From NCBI RefSeq assembly GCF_007859935.1, contig NZ_SJPO01000001.1:868001-932000 (forward strand): a stretch of 64,000 nt of DNA, in the 5' to 3' direction. Under the pieces are notes generated by a model. That model saw only the letters and a program-made list of their open reading frames with translations. It did not search any database and was not told where the DNA came from. A program made the translations under genes and the position numbers. Shown here piece by piece: positions 25,376 to 34,097 of the stretch. Within the stretch, counting starts at the first letter, position 1, and every line of letters starts with the position of its first letter. Origin of the DNA: Posidoniimonas polymericola. Its GTDB lineage: Bacteria > Planctomycetota > Planctomycetia > Pirellulales > Lacipirellulaceae.

Positions 25376-26584
25376 ATGCGAATCGGCTACCTAGTCAACC
25401 GCTACCCAACGACCAGCCACACGTTCATCCGGCGTGAGATCCAGGGCCTGGAATCGTTGGGGGTCGAGGTCCAGCGGTATTCTGTACGCGACACCCGCGA
25501 GGAGCTGATCGACCCAGAGGACGAACGCGAGAGCGAGCTGACAAAGATTCTGTTCCGCCCGCGGGCGATGCTCGCGGCGGCGTTGACGGTGGCGGCGACC
25601 CGTCCGCTTGCATTCATCTCAGCCTGCCGCCGAATCTGGGGACTGCGGAGCTCATCCAATGCAGGGCTCACAAAGCACGCGGCCTACCTTGCCGAGGCCT
25701 GCCTGCTCTTGAGGGACGCCGAGCGGAGTGGCGTCGAGCACCTGCACGCGCACTTTGGCACGAACCCAACCACTGTCTTGATGTACTGTCGTTTCCTCGG
25801 CGGCCCAACTTACAGTTTCACGGTTCACGGCCCGGAGGAGTTCGATGGTCCGCTGCTGATTTCGCTGCCTGCGAAGATTGAATCGGCGGCGTTTGTTGTT
25901 GCGATTAGCAGTTTCTGCCGCAGTCAACTGCAGCGATGGTGCGGATACGGCGACTGGTCGAAGATTCGAATCGTACGCTGCGGCCTTGATCGACTCTTCC
26001 TAGAGCAGCCGGTTCAGCCCATCTTGGAGTCGGATCGGTTTGTGACCGTGGCGCGGCTCGCAGAGCAAAAGGGCCTAATGACCCTGATCGAAGCCTGCGA
26101 TCTACTGATGCAAGACGGTCAGGATTTTTCACTGCGACTTTTAGGGGACGGGCCTTTTCGCGAATTGCTCGAAGCAGAGATCTCCAGACGCGGTCTTTCC
26201 GACCGGATTGCGTTGCTTGGTTGGCAGCCGGGATCGCGAGTCTTGGCCGAGATCCAGCGGGCTAGCTGCATGGTGCTGCCGAGCTTTGCCGAGGGGCTCC
26301 CCGTGGTGCTCATGGAAGCCCTAGCGAATGCTCGCCCCGTTATTGCCACCCAGATCGCGGGCGTACCCGAGCTCGTGCGACACCACGAGAGCGGGTGGCT
26401 GGTCGCGGCGGGGGACCCGCAGGCGCTTTTCACCGCGATGCGAGACGCGGCAGGCTCCGAGCCAGGACGGCTCGACACGCTAGGGCTCGCGGGCAGAGAA
26501 ATTGTGCAGCGTCAGCATGACGCGCGGCAAGAAGCGGCTGTTCTGAAGCGAGCCCTGGAGGCCGCGATCGAAAGCGAGGTTTAG
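25376..26584 (+). CDS. Glycosyltransferase family 4 (colanic acid-type)
   Basis: 402 aa, GT-B fold. MRIGYLVNRYPTTSHTFIRREI is the typical start of the WcaL/AmsK-like branch that adds sugars to exopolysaccharide repeat units. It is followed by HLHAHFGTNPTTVLMY, YSFTVHGPEEF, FVTVARLAEQKGLMTLIEA, and the donor-site FAEGLPVVLMEALANARPVI with the E-x7-E pair (about residues 304-312). The start ATG 25376 is placed exactly at the first beta-strand. Downstream, a convergent NRPS gene ends 70 bases away, with a hairpin between. Confidence 0.9.
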   Translation: MRIGYLVNRYPTTSHTFIRREIQGLESLGVEVQRYSVRDTREELIDPEDERESELTKILFRPRAMLAAALTVAATRPLAFISACRRIWGLRSSSNAGLTKHAAYLAEACLLLRDAERSGVEHLHAHFGTNPTTVLMYCRFLGGPTYSFTVHGPEEFDGPLLISLPAKIESAAFVVAISSFCRSQLQRWCGYGDWSKIRIVRCGLDRLFLEQPVQPILESDRFVTVARLAEQKGLMTLIEACDLLMQDGQDFSLRLLGDGPFRELLEAEISRRGLSDRIALLGWQPGSRVLAEIQRASCMVLPSFAEGLPVVLMEALANARPVIATQIAGVPELVRHHESGWLVAAGDPQALFTAMRDAAGSEPGRLDTLGLAGREIVQRQHDARQEAAVLKRALEAAIESEV

Positions 26585-26590
26585 AAGCGA

Positions 26591-26614
26591 GGCTGCACCC
26601 AGTGGGGTGCGGCC
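26591..26614. terminator. Hairpin between convergent GT4 and NRPS genes, likely bidirectional terminator
   Basis: GGCTGCACCC and GGGTGCGGCC pair over ten bases (one G-U) around the loop AGTG, starting seven bases after the GT4 stop and ending 41 bases from the NRPS stop. No T-run on either side. Its place between convergent genes supports a terminator role in both directions. Confidence 0.5.
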
Positions 26615-26654
26615 GCCGGCCCGTGGTCGACTCTGGCAGACCCGCCCAGGTCTG

Positions 26655-29600
26655 TTAATCGTTGATCTGGTTGCCCGCCGCCCGATTGATCGCCTCGAGC
26701 ACTGTTTCCGCAATGAGGCTGCTGTTGTCGGGCTGGAACATCTCTAGGTGTTGCCCGGGGACGTGGTGCACCGAGACCTCTTGACTGACGAACTGTCGCC
26801 AGCCGTAGTATGTTTCGAAGTCGGTGCCTATCCAGTCAAATGGAATCGCTGCCTTCACCAGCAGCACGGGGGAGTTCAGCTTGTGCGTGGGACGGTACCT
26901 CTCGCGAGCCCGCCAGAGCACGATCGCAGTCTCCCTCAACCGCTGATTCAGCTTCTCATCCGCCACTCCGGGGAGGTCAAACAAGCCGTAGCTGTCATCG
27001 TCGTCGAAGTGGGCCTGGATCTTGTCGCGGACGTAGTTGTACCGCTTGTTCCACGGCAGGGGACGCAACTGCTTGGCGTGTTCAATCGCCCGCTTGTAGG
27101 CCGGCTTCGTCTTAGGGTGCCCGGGCGCTTGGCCGTCGAAAGAGATCAGGACAGGGACCCGGCGCCCCATTCTTTCAAGCCGGATGCCCAACTCCTGCGC
27201 GACCAGGACGCCGAAACTGTAGCCGCCCAGCACCACGGGGCCGTCCGGGATCTCTGCGAGGAGCTGAGGGAGGTAAGCCTCGACGACCTCTTCAACGCTG
27301 TCGACAAGTTCATCGTCCTTGTGAGTGCCGACCGAGTTAAAGACATAGACAGGATGGTCGCCGAGCAAGTGGGCGACCCGCTCGAATGTAAATCCGTAGC
27401 CGCCAATCCCTGGCACCAAGACGATCGGGATGCCCGAGCCGGTTTCGATCGCGACCAGGTGTCGGTGTGGGTTGTCACTAGCCTCGCCAGTGATGAGGCC
27501 AGCGATCCCGCGTACGGTTGGCGCCTGCATGACGGCGCCCAGCGGCACGCAATGCCCCAGCTCCTTCTCGATCGCTACCACCAGAGACACCGCGAGCAGG
27601 GACTGGCCTCCGAGATCGAAGAAGTTGTCGGTTACCCCGACTTCCCGCCGGAGAAGTCTCTCCCAGATCTGCACCAGGTCATTTTCGAGCTGCGTGGCCG
27701 GGGCCACACGGTCTTCGCTACGCTCGTCGGTTGTGCTGAGGAGAGCCATGCGATCGATCTTGCCGTTGCTCGTCACCGGCATCGCGTCGAGCATCACCAC
27801 GTGCGACGGCGTCATGTAGTCGGGAAGAAAATCGGCCAGGCGTCTCTTGATTTCGTCGGCATCGCAACCCGGACCTACCACGTAGGCCGCCAACGCTTTC
27901 TGACCGCCCGCGTCGGTGTGGGCGATGCAGACTGCTTGTTCGACTCCCGGCGCCGAAGAGATCGCCGACTCCACCTCCCCCAACTCGATTCGGTACCCCC
28001 GGATCTTGACCTGAAAATCAGAGCGGCCCAAGAACTCCATGCACCCGTCCTCGTTGAAACGAGCCAGGTCGCCGGTCATGTACATCTTCTCACCGGGCAC
28101 GAACGGATCATCGATGAACCGCTGTTCGGTTAGCTCTGGCCGATTCAGGTAGCCGTTGGCGAGGCACTCGCCCGCGATGTAGAGGTCCCCAGGAGCGTGG
28201 TATGGGCAGGGGGAAAGATCCTGGCCCAGCACGTAGTATCGGGTGTTTTGAATCGGGAATCCGTAGGGGATGCTAGTCCAGCGGGGATCGACTTCGCCAA
28301 CCGGAAAGTAGTTCGACCAGATGGCCGCCTCGGTGGCGCCCCCCAGGCTCATCACCTGAGCATTGGGGAAGGCTTCGCGAACGTCGTCGGGAAGAGTCAG
28401 GGGGATGTAGTCCCCGCTCAACATTACGAGCCGCAGGTCCCGAGAGTCAGCGGGGAAGAGGGGGACTAGCCGTTGCAGAGCGGCGGGCGCCGAGTCCCAG
28501 ATCGTAATCTGAGAGTTGACGAGCGACTCGACGATTGCGTGCGGGGAGTCGAGCGTCTGCTCCGATGCGACGACCACCGTCGCGCCGGCCCCCAAGACGC
28601 CGAACACGTCGTACACGGATAGGTCAAAACAAGGGGAGGTCACAAACAGCAGTCTGTCAGACGGCCCCACCTGCATCGTTCGGTTGACCCACTCCAGCGT
28701 GTTGACGACCGCTTTGTGGGAGAGCAGCACTCCCTTGGGCTTGCCTGTGCTCCCTGAGGTAAAGATGCAGTAGCAGGCGTCATCGGCACTGACGCCGGCG
28801 GCAGGCCTCTGGTGGCTGACGCTGTCGTCGCACGCCGCCTCAATGGTCACGAAGTCGCGGTCTTGAAACTTGACTTCAAGGGCCTCTTCCGTGAGGACTG
28901 TTGCTGCTTGGGCGTCCTCCAAGATGAAGTCGATGCGTTCCTGGGGGTAGGTAGGTTCAATCGGAACGTAGGCGGCTCCGGACTTCAGGATGCCCAGCAT
29001 CGCGACCACTAGGTTGAGGTCGCGCCTCATGCAGAGTCCCACGAATTGCCTCGGTCGCACGCCGCGCGAACGGAGGGAGTTGGCAACCTGATTCGCCTTT
29101 TTCTCTAGCTGCCGATAGCTGAGCGACCGGCCGTCACACTCCACGGCGATAGACTCCGGTCGCGCCGCCGCCTGCTGCTCGAACAGCTGCTGTATTAAAG
29201 CATCTTCGGTGAAGTCGTGACTGGTTTCGTTGAAATCGTAAACGATCCTGTCTCGCACGTGGTCGGGCAAGACCCGGACCTCCTTGACTTTCTCGGCATC
29301 AACGATCGACTCCAACGCAGTCGCTAGGTAGGTAGCCATCTGTTCGGCGACCTCCGGTTCAAAACGTGAGTTGAGAGCTATGGTCCGGATCTCCAACTGC
29401 CCTCCCCGCGGGTCGTTCACGACCACGAACGAAAGCGGGACCGTGGGCTGCTCGTGGAGCGAGATCTCGGTGGCGTCCCAGCGGGAGTTGAGGCAGCGCA
29501 GGCTGTGGCTCAGGTCCTGCGTCTCGTACATGAGCAGCGTCTCGAAGAGGCTGTGCTGCAGCCCGCAGGCGGTCTTGATATCGGCCAATCGGACGGCGCC

Positions 29601-30842
29601 GTGCTGGCGCTGCTTCATCGTGGCCAGGCGTGCGCGGTAGGCCACGTCGCTGAATAGATCCTCTTCGTCCACCGTCAGACGCAACGGCAGCGTGTTGATG
29701 TACAGGCCCACTTCGTCGATTGCGTTCGCTGGCGCACGGTTGGAAAGCACTTGGCCGAACACGACGTCGCGGTCGCCGGCTAGCCGCTGGAGGAGGATGG
29801 CGAGTGCGGCCTGCACGAGCGACGACGCGGCGAGGTCGAGACGCTCGGCCAGGGCATTGAATCTGGCGGTCGCCTCAGGGCTCAGTCGCACGCTTGAGCT
29901 CGTCGACCCACCAACCGGTAGCGGGCGGGTGGCCGGTTCGCTGCAGGGCAGAGGAGTAGGGCAGGTCTTGCCTCTTAAATACTCACAGAAATACTCGACA
30001 CTGCGACCACGCGTCTCGCAAAGCCACTGCAAATAGTTTGCGTGCGCGTTTTTAAATGGAGGGGGTGGAAGGTATTGGCCGGCAAGCAACGTATCGTAGG
30101 CGTCGAAAGCCTCGTTTAGCACAGGGGCAAAGCTGCGGCCGTCGACCAGAATGTGGTGTACTGTCCATACAAACGCAGTACTGGTGCGATCAGTCAGTAG
30201 CGTTGCGCGCATGAGAGGAGAATTGGTGAGTTTAAACCCACGCGTCCGATCCTCCCGTAGGAATTCTGGCAGGTCTCCCGACGCGGTTTCTACTGTCACC
30301 GTCGCGTCTCGGTGGTACGAAACCGAGCCATCGGCGTCAAACGTCGCCGACAGGCCCGCGTGCGTTCGCACGACATGGGTGAACGCCTTGCCTAGCAGTT
30401 CGGCGTCCATTTCCGGCAGACCAGAGATGACAATCTGCTCGAGGTCGAATCCAGCACGTGGGTCCAGCATCCAGGTGAAGAGTATGCTTTCCTGCATCGG
30501 GCACATCTGGGGGGCGGCGCTGTGGCTGGAGAACCCTGGCTCTGAAATGGGGCAATGTGCAATCGCGTCGATCGGAGGCGACGGGTCTACCCTCGCCGAC
30601 GACCCGGTTCTCACTGGGAGTTCCTGGGTCGCGTAGGAGAGGCAGCCCAGAGTCCAGCGACGCTCCGACCAAGCCCCGTCAGGTTGAACCTCAGGAACTC
30701 GTCGAACCGACGGTGGCTTCCGCACGGGGAGAAGCAGCTGCCTTGGGGGGCACATCCATTCAAAGACGTTACTTCCGGATGAAGGTCGTGATTCTAGCTG
30801 GGCGGGCGTCGGAACCGCTTTGGGGCGACCTTCGCGCTGCAT
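26655..30842 (-). CDS. Single-module non-ribosomal peptide synthetase (C-A-T-TE)
   Basis: 1395 aa with one module. Condensation domain about 110-530 (active-site HHILVDG, 229-235); adenylation domain about 545-1035 (TSGSTGKPKG 695-704, GGATE 834-838, YMTGDLARF 921-929, NGKIDR 1026-1031); carrier domain with the phosphopantetheine Ser1081 in DNFFDLGGQSLL; and a thioesterase (about 1135-1390) with GGYSFG (Ser 1209) and a late His (GQHLEMF). Hand-read specificity residues D-L-Y-D-M-S-L-I-W-K are nearest to the known Cys code (DLYNLSLIWK). This is a guess. With an N-terminal C domain it could join an acyl or amino-acyl partner to that amino acid and release it. The first 100 residues look unlike an NRPS; a later start (ATG 30755 or another) is possible. 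No Sfp-type activating enzyme nearby. Confidence 0.9.
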   Translation of the reverse strand: MQREGRPKAVPTPAQLESRPSSGSNVFEWMCPPRQLLLPVRKPPSVRRVPEVQPDGAWSERRWTLGCLSYATQELPVRTGSSARVDPSPPIDAIAHCPISEPGFSSHSAAPQMCPMQESILFTWMLDPRAGFDLEQIVISGLPEMDAELLGKAFTHVVRTHAGLSATFDADGSVSYHRDATVTVETASGDLPEFLREDRTRGFKLTNSPLMRATLLTDRTSTAFVWTVHHILVDGRSFAPVLNEAFDAYDTLLAGQYLPPPPFKNAHANYLQWLCETRGRSVEYFCEYLRGKTCPTPLPCSEPATRPLPVGGSTSSSVRLSPEATARFNALAERLDLAASSLVQAALAILLQRLAGDRDVVFGQVLSNRAPANAIDEVGLYINTLPLRLTVDEEDLFSDVAYRARLATMKQRQHGAVRLADIKTACGLQHSLFETLLMYETQDLSHSLRCLNSRWDATEISLHEQPTVPLSFVVVNDPRGGQLEIRTIALNSRFEPEVAEQMATYLATALESIVDAEKVKEVRVLPDHVRDRIVYDFNETSHDFTEDALIQQLFEQQAAARPESIAVECDGRSLSYRQLEKKANQVANSLRSRGVRPRQFVGLCMRRDLNLVVAMLGILKSGAAYVPIEPTYPQERIDFILEDAQAATVLTEEALEVKFQDRDFVTIEAACDDSVSHQRPAAGVSADDACYCIFTSGSTGKPKGVLLSHKAVVNTLEWVNRTMQVGPSDRLLFVTSPCFDLSVYDVFGVLGAGATVVVASEQTLDSPHAIVESLVNSQITIWDSAPAALQRLVPLFPADSRDLRLVMLSGDYIPLTLPDDVREAFPNAQVMSLGGATEAAIWSNYFPVGEVDPRWTSIPYGFPIQNTRYYVLGQDLSPCPYHAPGDLYIAGECLANGYLNRPELTEQRFIDDPFVPGEKMYMTGDLARFNEDGCMEFLGRSDFQVKIRGYRIELGEVESAISSAPGVEQAVCIAHTDAGGQKALAAYVVGPGCDADEIKRRLADFLPDYMTPSHVVMLDAMPVTSNGKIDRMALLSTTDERSEDRVAPATQLENDLVQIWERLLRREVGVTDNFFDLGGQSLLAVSLVVAIEKELGHCVPLGAVMQAPTVRGIAGLITGEASDNPHRHLVAIETGSGIPIVLVPGIGGYGFTFERVAHLLGDHPVYVFNSVGTHKDDELVDSVEEVVEAYLPQLLAEIPDGPVVLGGYSFGVLVAQELGIRLERMGRRVPVLISFDGQAPGHPKTKPAYKRAIEHAKQLRPLPWNKRYNYVRDKIQAHFDDDDSYGLFDLPGVADEKLNQRLRETAIVLWRARERYRPTHKLNSPVLLVKAAIPFDWIGTDFETYYGWRQFVSQEVSVHHVPGQHLEMFQPDNSSLIAETVLEAINRAAGNQIND

Positions 30843-30851
30843 TCGGTAGGC

Positions 30852-30870
30852 AATTCAAGGTGGGTGCCAA
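30852..30870 (-). promoter_or_regulatory. Weak sigma-54-like element before the NRPS gene
   Basis: Read on the minus strand, TTGGCACCCACCTTGAA has a perfect -24 box and right spacing, but the -12 box reads TTGA, not TTGC. Transcription would start near 30843, so the real protein start may be further downstream (for example ATG 30755). The GC at -12 is almost invariant, so this is only a candidate. Confidence 0.3.
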
Positions 30871-31598
30871 GCATCTGCTCACAGCGTCTGTAGGCGCAAG
30901 GCGAGCGATTCCAGAGTACTGATTCTGGCGCCGTGGGCCTGCCGCGTCCCGGTCCATCCATTTGCGAACTGCGGCGCCTTCAGCCTGTGCTTAGCTGGTT
31001 CTATCGTAGTCTAAAAGGCCGGGGAAACTAGACACGAGTTTGCAGGATTCCGCATGCAGGGAGTGCCCCGCGATTCTTGCGGGACACGTCAGGAAAAATG
31101 CGGCTCCGAAGGTCTGAAGAGACTGATTCTAGGGCGCTTTAGTGACGCGGCTCCGGTGTGGAAGGACGCGGGATTCCGGGCGCTTCTGGCGAGCAAAGCC
31201 GCGATCCACCCGCCCGCGGTTCGCGGCACGAATCCGGCCGTCTTGCCAATGGTGGACCGTTCAGAGCCGCCAAATAATACGCCGCGTCCTACGGGCAGGA
31301 CGCAAAGGATCAAGCTAAAAGGGGGCGACCGGTCCAGTCCCCTCCGCGTCAGGCTGACCATTGGTCGGTCCGATGGCCCCGCCCCGGGAATCAGAGCCAA
31401 GCACCATCGCCGCGAAGTTCCCGAGTCATCTCCATGCACTCGGCGTATACATACGCGTGTCCGAAGTTGCCGGACTAGAAAGCACCAGCTTGGCGCCGCC
31501 AGAAGGTTGGTTCGTACGGCCGCGTCGGGATCTGGCGGCTCGGCGGCTTAGTCATGCGCCCGCAGCTGAGGTCGTGCCAGTCGCGAAGTGCTCTCCCC
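30871..31598. other. Intergenic region between NRPS and BMC operon
   Basis: About 730 bases without a gene I can support. It contains one perfect seven-base inverted repeat, GCGTCCT (31284-31290) and AGGACGC (31297-31303), with a six-base loop, of no obvious role. It also marks the border between the EPS locus and the microcompartment operon. Confidence 0.5.
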
Positions 31599-32531
31599 TC
31601 ACACGCGGGCGAGTACAGTGTCGAGAGTTTGACGCAGGACGTTGCCGCTGTTGCGGAGGCCCTGCATCTCCTTCGGCCAGAGTTCGATCTCGTGCCGGGC
31701 CATCACGCCGTCGCGGCCGACGACCGTGGGGACCGAGAGGGCAACGTTGCGGATGTTGTAGCAGCCGTCCTGCACGCTCGAGACCGGCAGCACCTGGCGG
31801 CTGTCGAGGGCGATTGCCTCGATGACGTCCTGGATCGCGACCCCTACGGCGAAGCCGGCGCCCCCCTTGCCGCGGATCACCTCGGCGCCGCTCCCCTTGG
31901 TGCGGGTGAAGAGCTGATTTGCAAGGTTGGCGTTCCAGCCAGGGTACTTGTCGATCGGCAGGCCGGCGATCGTGGCGCTCGACCAGATCGGCACCATGCT
32001 GTCGCCGTGCTCGCCAAGGATCAGCGACTTGACCTGGGTGGGGGGCGCGCTGAGCTCCGCCGCGATCAGGCTGCGGAAGCGGATGGTGTCGAGCTGGGTG
32101 CCGAGCCCGATCACCTGGTTCGTAGGCAGCCCCAGCCGCTGGGCGGCGAGGTATGTAAGCACGTCTACCGGGTTCGAGACCACCAGCACCTTCGCGCACG
32201 ACTTGGGGCCCGCCTGCTTGACGGCGTCGAGGATTGTCAGGAACAGGTCGACGTTGCGGTTGATTAGGTCGAGGCGGCTTTCGTCCGGCTTGCGGCGGAG
32301 GCCGGCCGTGATGCAGATCACATCGCTCGTCGGGATGTGCTCGTAGCCTCCCGAGTTGATGACCTGGTCGGCGATGCTCGGGCCGCCATGCAATAGATCG
32401 AGCGCCTGGCCGGCGGCCATATCGGCGTTGGCGTCGATTAGGCTGATCTCGCGGACGATGCCGCCGGCCTGCAGGGCGAAGGCCGCGCACGAGCCAACCA
32501 GCCCGCCGCCGCCGATAATGCTAACTTTCAT
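31599..32531 (-). CDS. Lactate/malate dehydrogenase of the BMC operon
   Basis: 310 aa, NAD-dependent 2-hydroxyacid dehydrogenase of the LDH/MDH family. Motifs are SIIGGGGLVGS (NAD), the mobile loop RRKPDESR (79-86), the substrate Arg in LDTIRFR (about 151), and the catalytic His175 in LGEHGDSMVP. The specificity position (LDH residue 102) is Arg80, the type found in malate dehydrogenases, while the DES part is more LDH-like, so substrate is unclear. In the planctomycete fucose/rhamnose BMC locus (the pvm locus studied in Planctopirus limnophila) the last gene is such an enzyme, thought to help balance NAD or use lactate. Here it is also last, 58 bases after the aldolase gene. Confidence 0.88.
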   Translation of the reverse strand: MKVSIIGGGGLVGSCAAFALQAGGIVREISLIDANADMAAGQALDLLHGGPSIADQVINSGGYEHIPTSDVICITAGLRRKPDESRLDLINRNVDLFLTILDAVKQAGPKSCAKVLVVSNPVDVLTYLAAQRLGLPTNQVIGLGTQLDTIRFRSLIAAELSAPPTQVKSLILGEHGDSMVPIWSSATIAGLPIDKYPGWNANLANQLFTRTKGSGAEVIRGKGGAGFAVGVAIQDVIEAIALDSRQVLPVSSVQDGCYNIRNVALSVPTVVGRDGVMARHEIELWPKEMQGLRNSGNVLRQTLDTVLARV

Positions 32532-32589
32532 GCTTTGGTGCTCCCTCTAAGTCGTGTGCCGCGTCGCCGGAGTTACGGTTGCTGGGTGC

Positions 32590-33453
32590 TTACTTCTTCG
32601 ACAGGGCTTCCACCACGCGTTCGGTGATCAGCTGGACCATGTTCTCCATGTCGCTGCTGGCAGCCGGGGCCGCCGCGGGCGTCGGAACGGCCGGCATGGG
32701 GGGCGGGGCGGGGAAGCCCCGGCGCTCGACGCCCGAGTCCTTCCAACTGTCGCGGAAGATGTCGTTGGCGCAGATGTCGCAGTTTTCAAACTCCTTGTGC
32801 AGCCGCGGGTCGTCGAAGCCCCACTTCTGCTTCAGGTCTAGCAGCTCCTGCGACTTGTCTTTGCTCAGGAACGACACGTTGCCCACCTGCTTCGCCAGGA
32901 TCAGGATCCGGCAATAGGCGTCGAGGATCTCGGTCCACCAGTAGGCTCGTTCGACGTTTTCGCCGTAACTCACGGTGCCGTGGTTGGCCAGCACGATGAC
33001 GTTCGTGTTGTGGACGAACGGGAGGATGGTTTCGGCGAAGGCCTTGTCGCCGGGGGTCTCGTACCTGGTGATCGGCACGTCGCCCAGAAAGACTTCGACC
33101 TCCGGCAGGATGCACTGCGGGATCGGCTCCCGCGCGACCGCGAAGGCCGTGGCGTGGGGCGGGTGGCAGTGCACCACGCTCTTGATCTCGGGCCGGGCCT
33201 TCATGATCTCCAGGTGCAGCAACGCCTCGCTGGAACGCTTCTTCGACCCGGCGATCTGGTTGCCGTTCATGTCGACCGTGCAGATGTCTTCCGGCTTGAG
33301 GAAGCCCTTGGAATGCATGGTCGGGGTGCAGAGCACCTCGTTCTCGCTCACGCGGTAGGTGATGTTGCCGTCGTTCGCGGCGGCGAAGCCCTTCTTGTAG
33401 ATCCGGTCGCCGATCTCGCAGATCTCTTGCTTCATCCGGTGGACGTTAATCAT
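32590..33453 (-). CDS. Class II aldolase (fuculose/rhamnulose-1-phosphate type) with encapsulation peptide
   Basis: 287 aa. It cleaves deoxyhexulose-1-phosphate to DHAP and L-lactaldehyde, the entry step of this BMC type. Residues about 5-215 are a class II aldolase/adducin fold: NDGNITYRV (27-35), acid Glu76 in KRSSEALLH, zinc ligands His95 and His97 in HCHPPH and His158 in ANHGT. A Pro/Ala-rich linker (about 245-268) then leads to a C-terminal amphipathic helix, SDMENMVQLITERVVEAL (about 268-285), of the kind that packs enzymes into BMC shells. The family relative is PvmN. Cofactor and position support its role as cargo. Confidence 0.93.
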   Translation of the reverse strand: MINVHRMKQEICEIGDRIYKKGFAAANDGNITYRVSENEVLCTPTMHSKGFLKPEDICTVDMNGNQIAGSKKRSSEALLHLEIMKARPEIKSVVHCHPPHATAFAVAREPIPQCILPEVEVFLGDVPITRYETPGDKAFAETILPFVHNTNVIVLANHGTVSYGENVERAYWWTEILDAYCRILILAKQVGNVSFLSKDKSQELLDLKQKWGFDDPRLHKEFENCDICANDIFRDSWKDSGVERRGFPAPPPMPAVPTPAAAPAASSDMENMVQLITERVVEALSKK

Positions 33454-33505
33454 GGTGGGTCCCTGTCGGTTGACGTTGGTTGCTTGTTCTAGATGAGTGA
33501 TGAGT

Positions 33506-33793
33506 CTACTGGTCGAAGAGCGTCAGCTTGTCGAGGATCGCGGAATTGTACGCGTCGACCGGCTTGAGCTCCGGGCGGAAAGGCTGGGCCGCCTCGCCGC
33601 TTTCGCTCAGCGCGATCAGCGATCCCTCGCCGGCGCCGTGGTCGTCCCACACCACAAGCGGCTCGCCCGCCGGGTCGCGGTCGTGCGTCAGTTCGTCGAG
33701 CGTCATCGGCACAGCCAGACGCAGCGAACCGCCAGCCAGGCTAGGGTGGCTGCGGCTGAGCACGACCGATCCGATGACTTTGGCGATTCTCAC
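33506..33793 (-). CDS. BMC shell vertex protein (BMC-P, EutN/CcmL family)
   Basis: 95 aa. The N-terminus MRIAKVIGSVVLSRSHPSL and the core VVWDDHGAGEGSLIALSESGEAA follow the EutN/CcmL fold, which forms pentamers that close the twelve vertices of the icosahedral shell. It carries an extra C-terminal tail (about 72-95, ending in LDKLTLFDQ). This is one of three BMC-P genes in the operon; in the known pvm locus also three are found. It lies 52 bases before the aldolase gene. Confidence 0.9.
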   Translation of the reverse strand: MRIAKVIGSVVLSRSHPSLAGGSLRLAVPMTLDELTHDRDPAGEPLVVWDDHGAGEGSLIALSESGEAAQPFRPELKPVDAYNSAILDKLTLFDQ

Positions 33794-33813
33794 TGCTCGG
33801 GTTCCTCGGGGCG

Positions 33814-34068
33814 CTAGCCCTTAACCAGTTGGACTTGGTTGTCTTTCAGCAGGTCGACGACCGCCGGCGTAACGATCGCCCCGGCCTCGACCCGCAGCCG
33901 CGACACGCCGGCCAGTCGGCCGCGGAGCGTCTCGAGGGTGACGAGCCGCTCGCTCAGCGCTAGTTCCTGCTTCGGGGCGGCCGCGGCCTGCAGGGTGACG
34001 CCGCCGGCCTGCAGACGCCGCACGACCTCGGCGACGATCCATTCGAGTTGTTCTTGGCTGAGAGTCAC
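33814..34068 (-). CDS. Small BMC-operon protein with encapsulation-peptide-like N-terminus (84 aa), function unknown
   Basis: Residues 1-22 (TLSQEQLEWIVAEVVRRLQAGG) form a predicted amphipathic helix very like the encapsulation peptides at the N-termini of the aldehyde dehydrogenase and PduL in this operon. A short Ala-rich linker (27-34) and a compact domain (35-84) follow, with LVTLETLRGRLAGVSRLRVEAGAIVTPAVVDLLKDN. The latter resembles a small helical module, but I recognise no enzyme motif. It sits between two BMC-P genes, with about 20 to 30 bases on each side. I infer a lumen or shell-inner-face protein, perhaps an adaptor. The start ATG 34068 is fixed by the neighbours. Confidence 0.82.
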   Translation of the reverse strand: MTLSQEQLEWIVAEVVRRLQAGGVTLQAAAAPKQELALSERLVTLETLRGRLAGVSRLRVEAGAIVTPAVVDLLKDNQVQLVKG

Positions 34069-34097
34069 GTCAGTGCTGTTTTGCCGGAGGCGGCATG

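Noticed and set aside
31284..31303. Perfect seven-base hairpin in the NRPS-BMC gap
   Set aside because: It is more than 250 bases from the nearest gene end and has no recognisable role; kept only as a note.
31054..31551. 165-codon plus-strand frame
   Set aside because: Arg/Ser/Pro-rich composition, no domain, no ribosome site; typical chance frame in GC-rich DNA.
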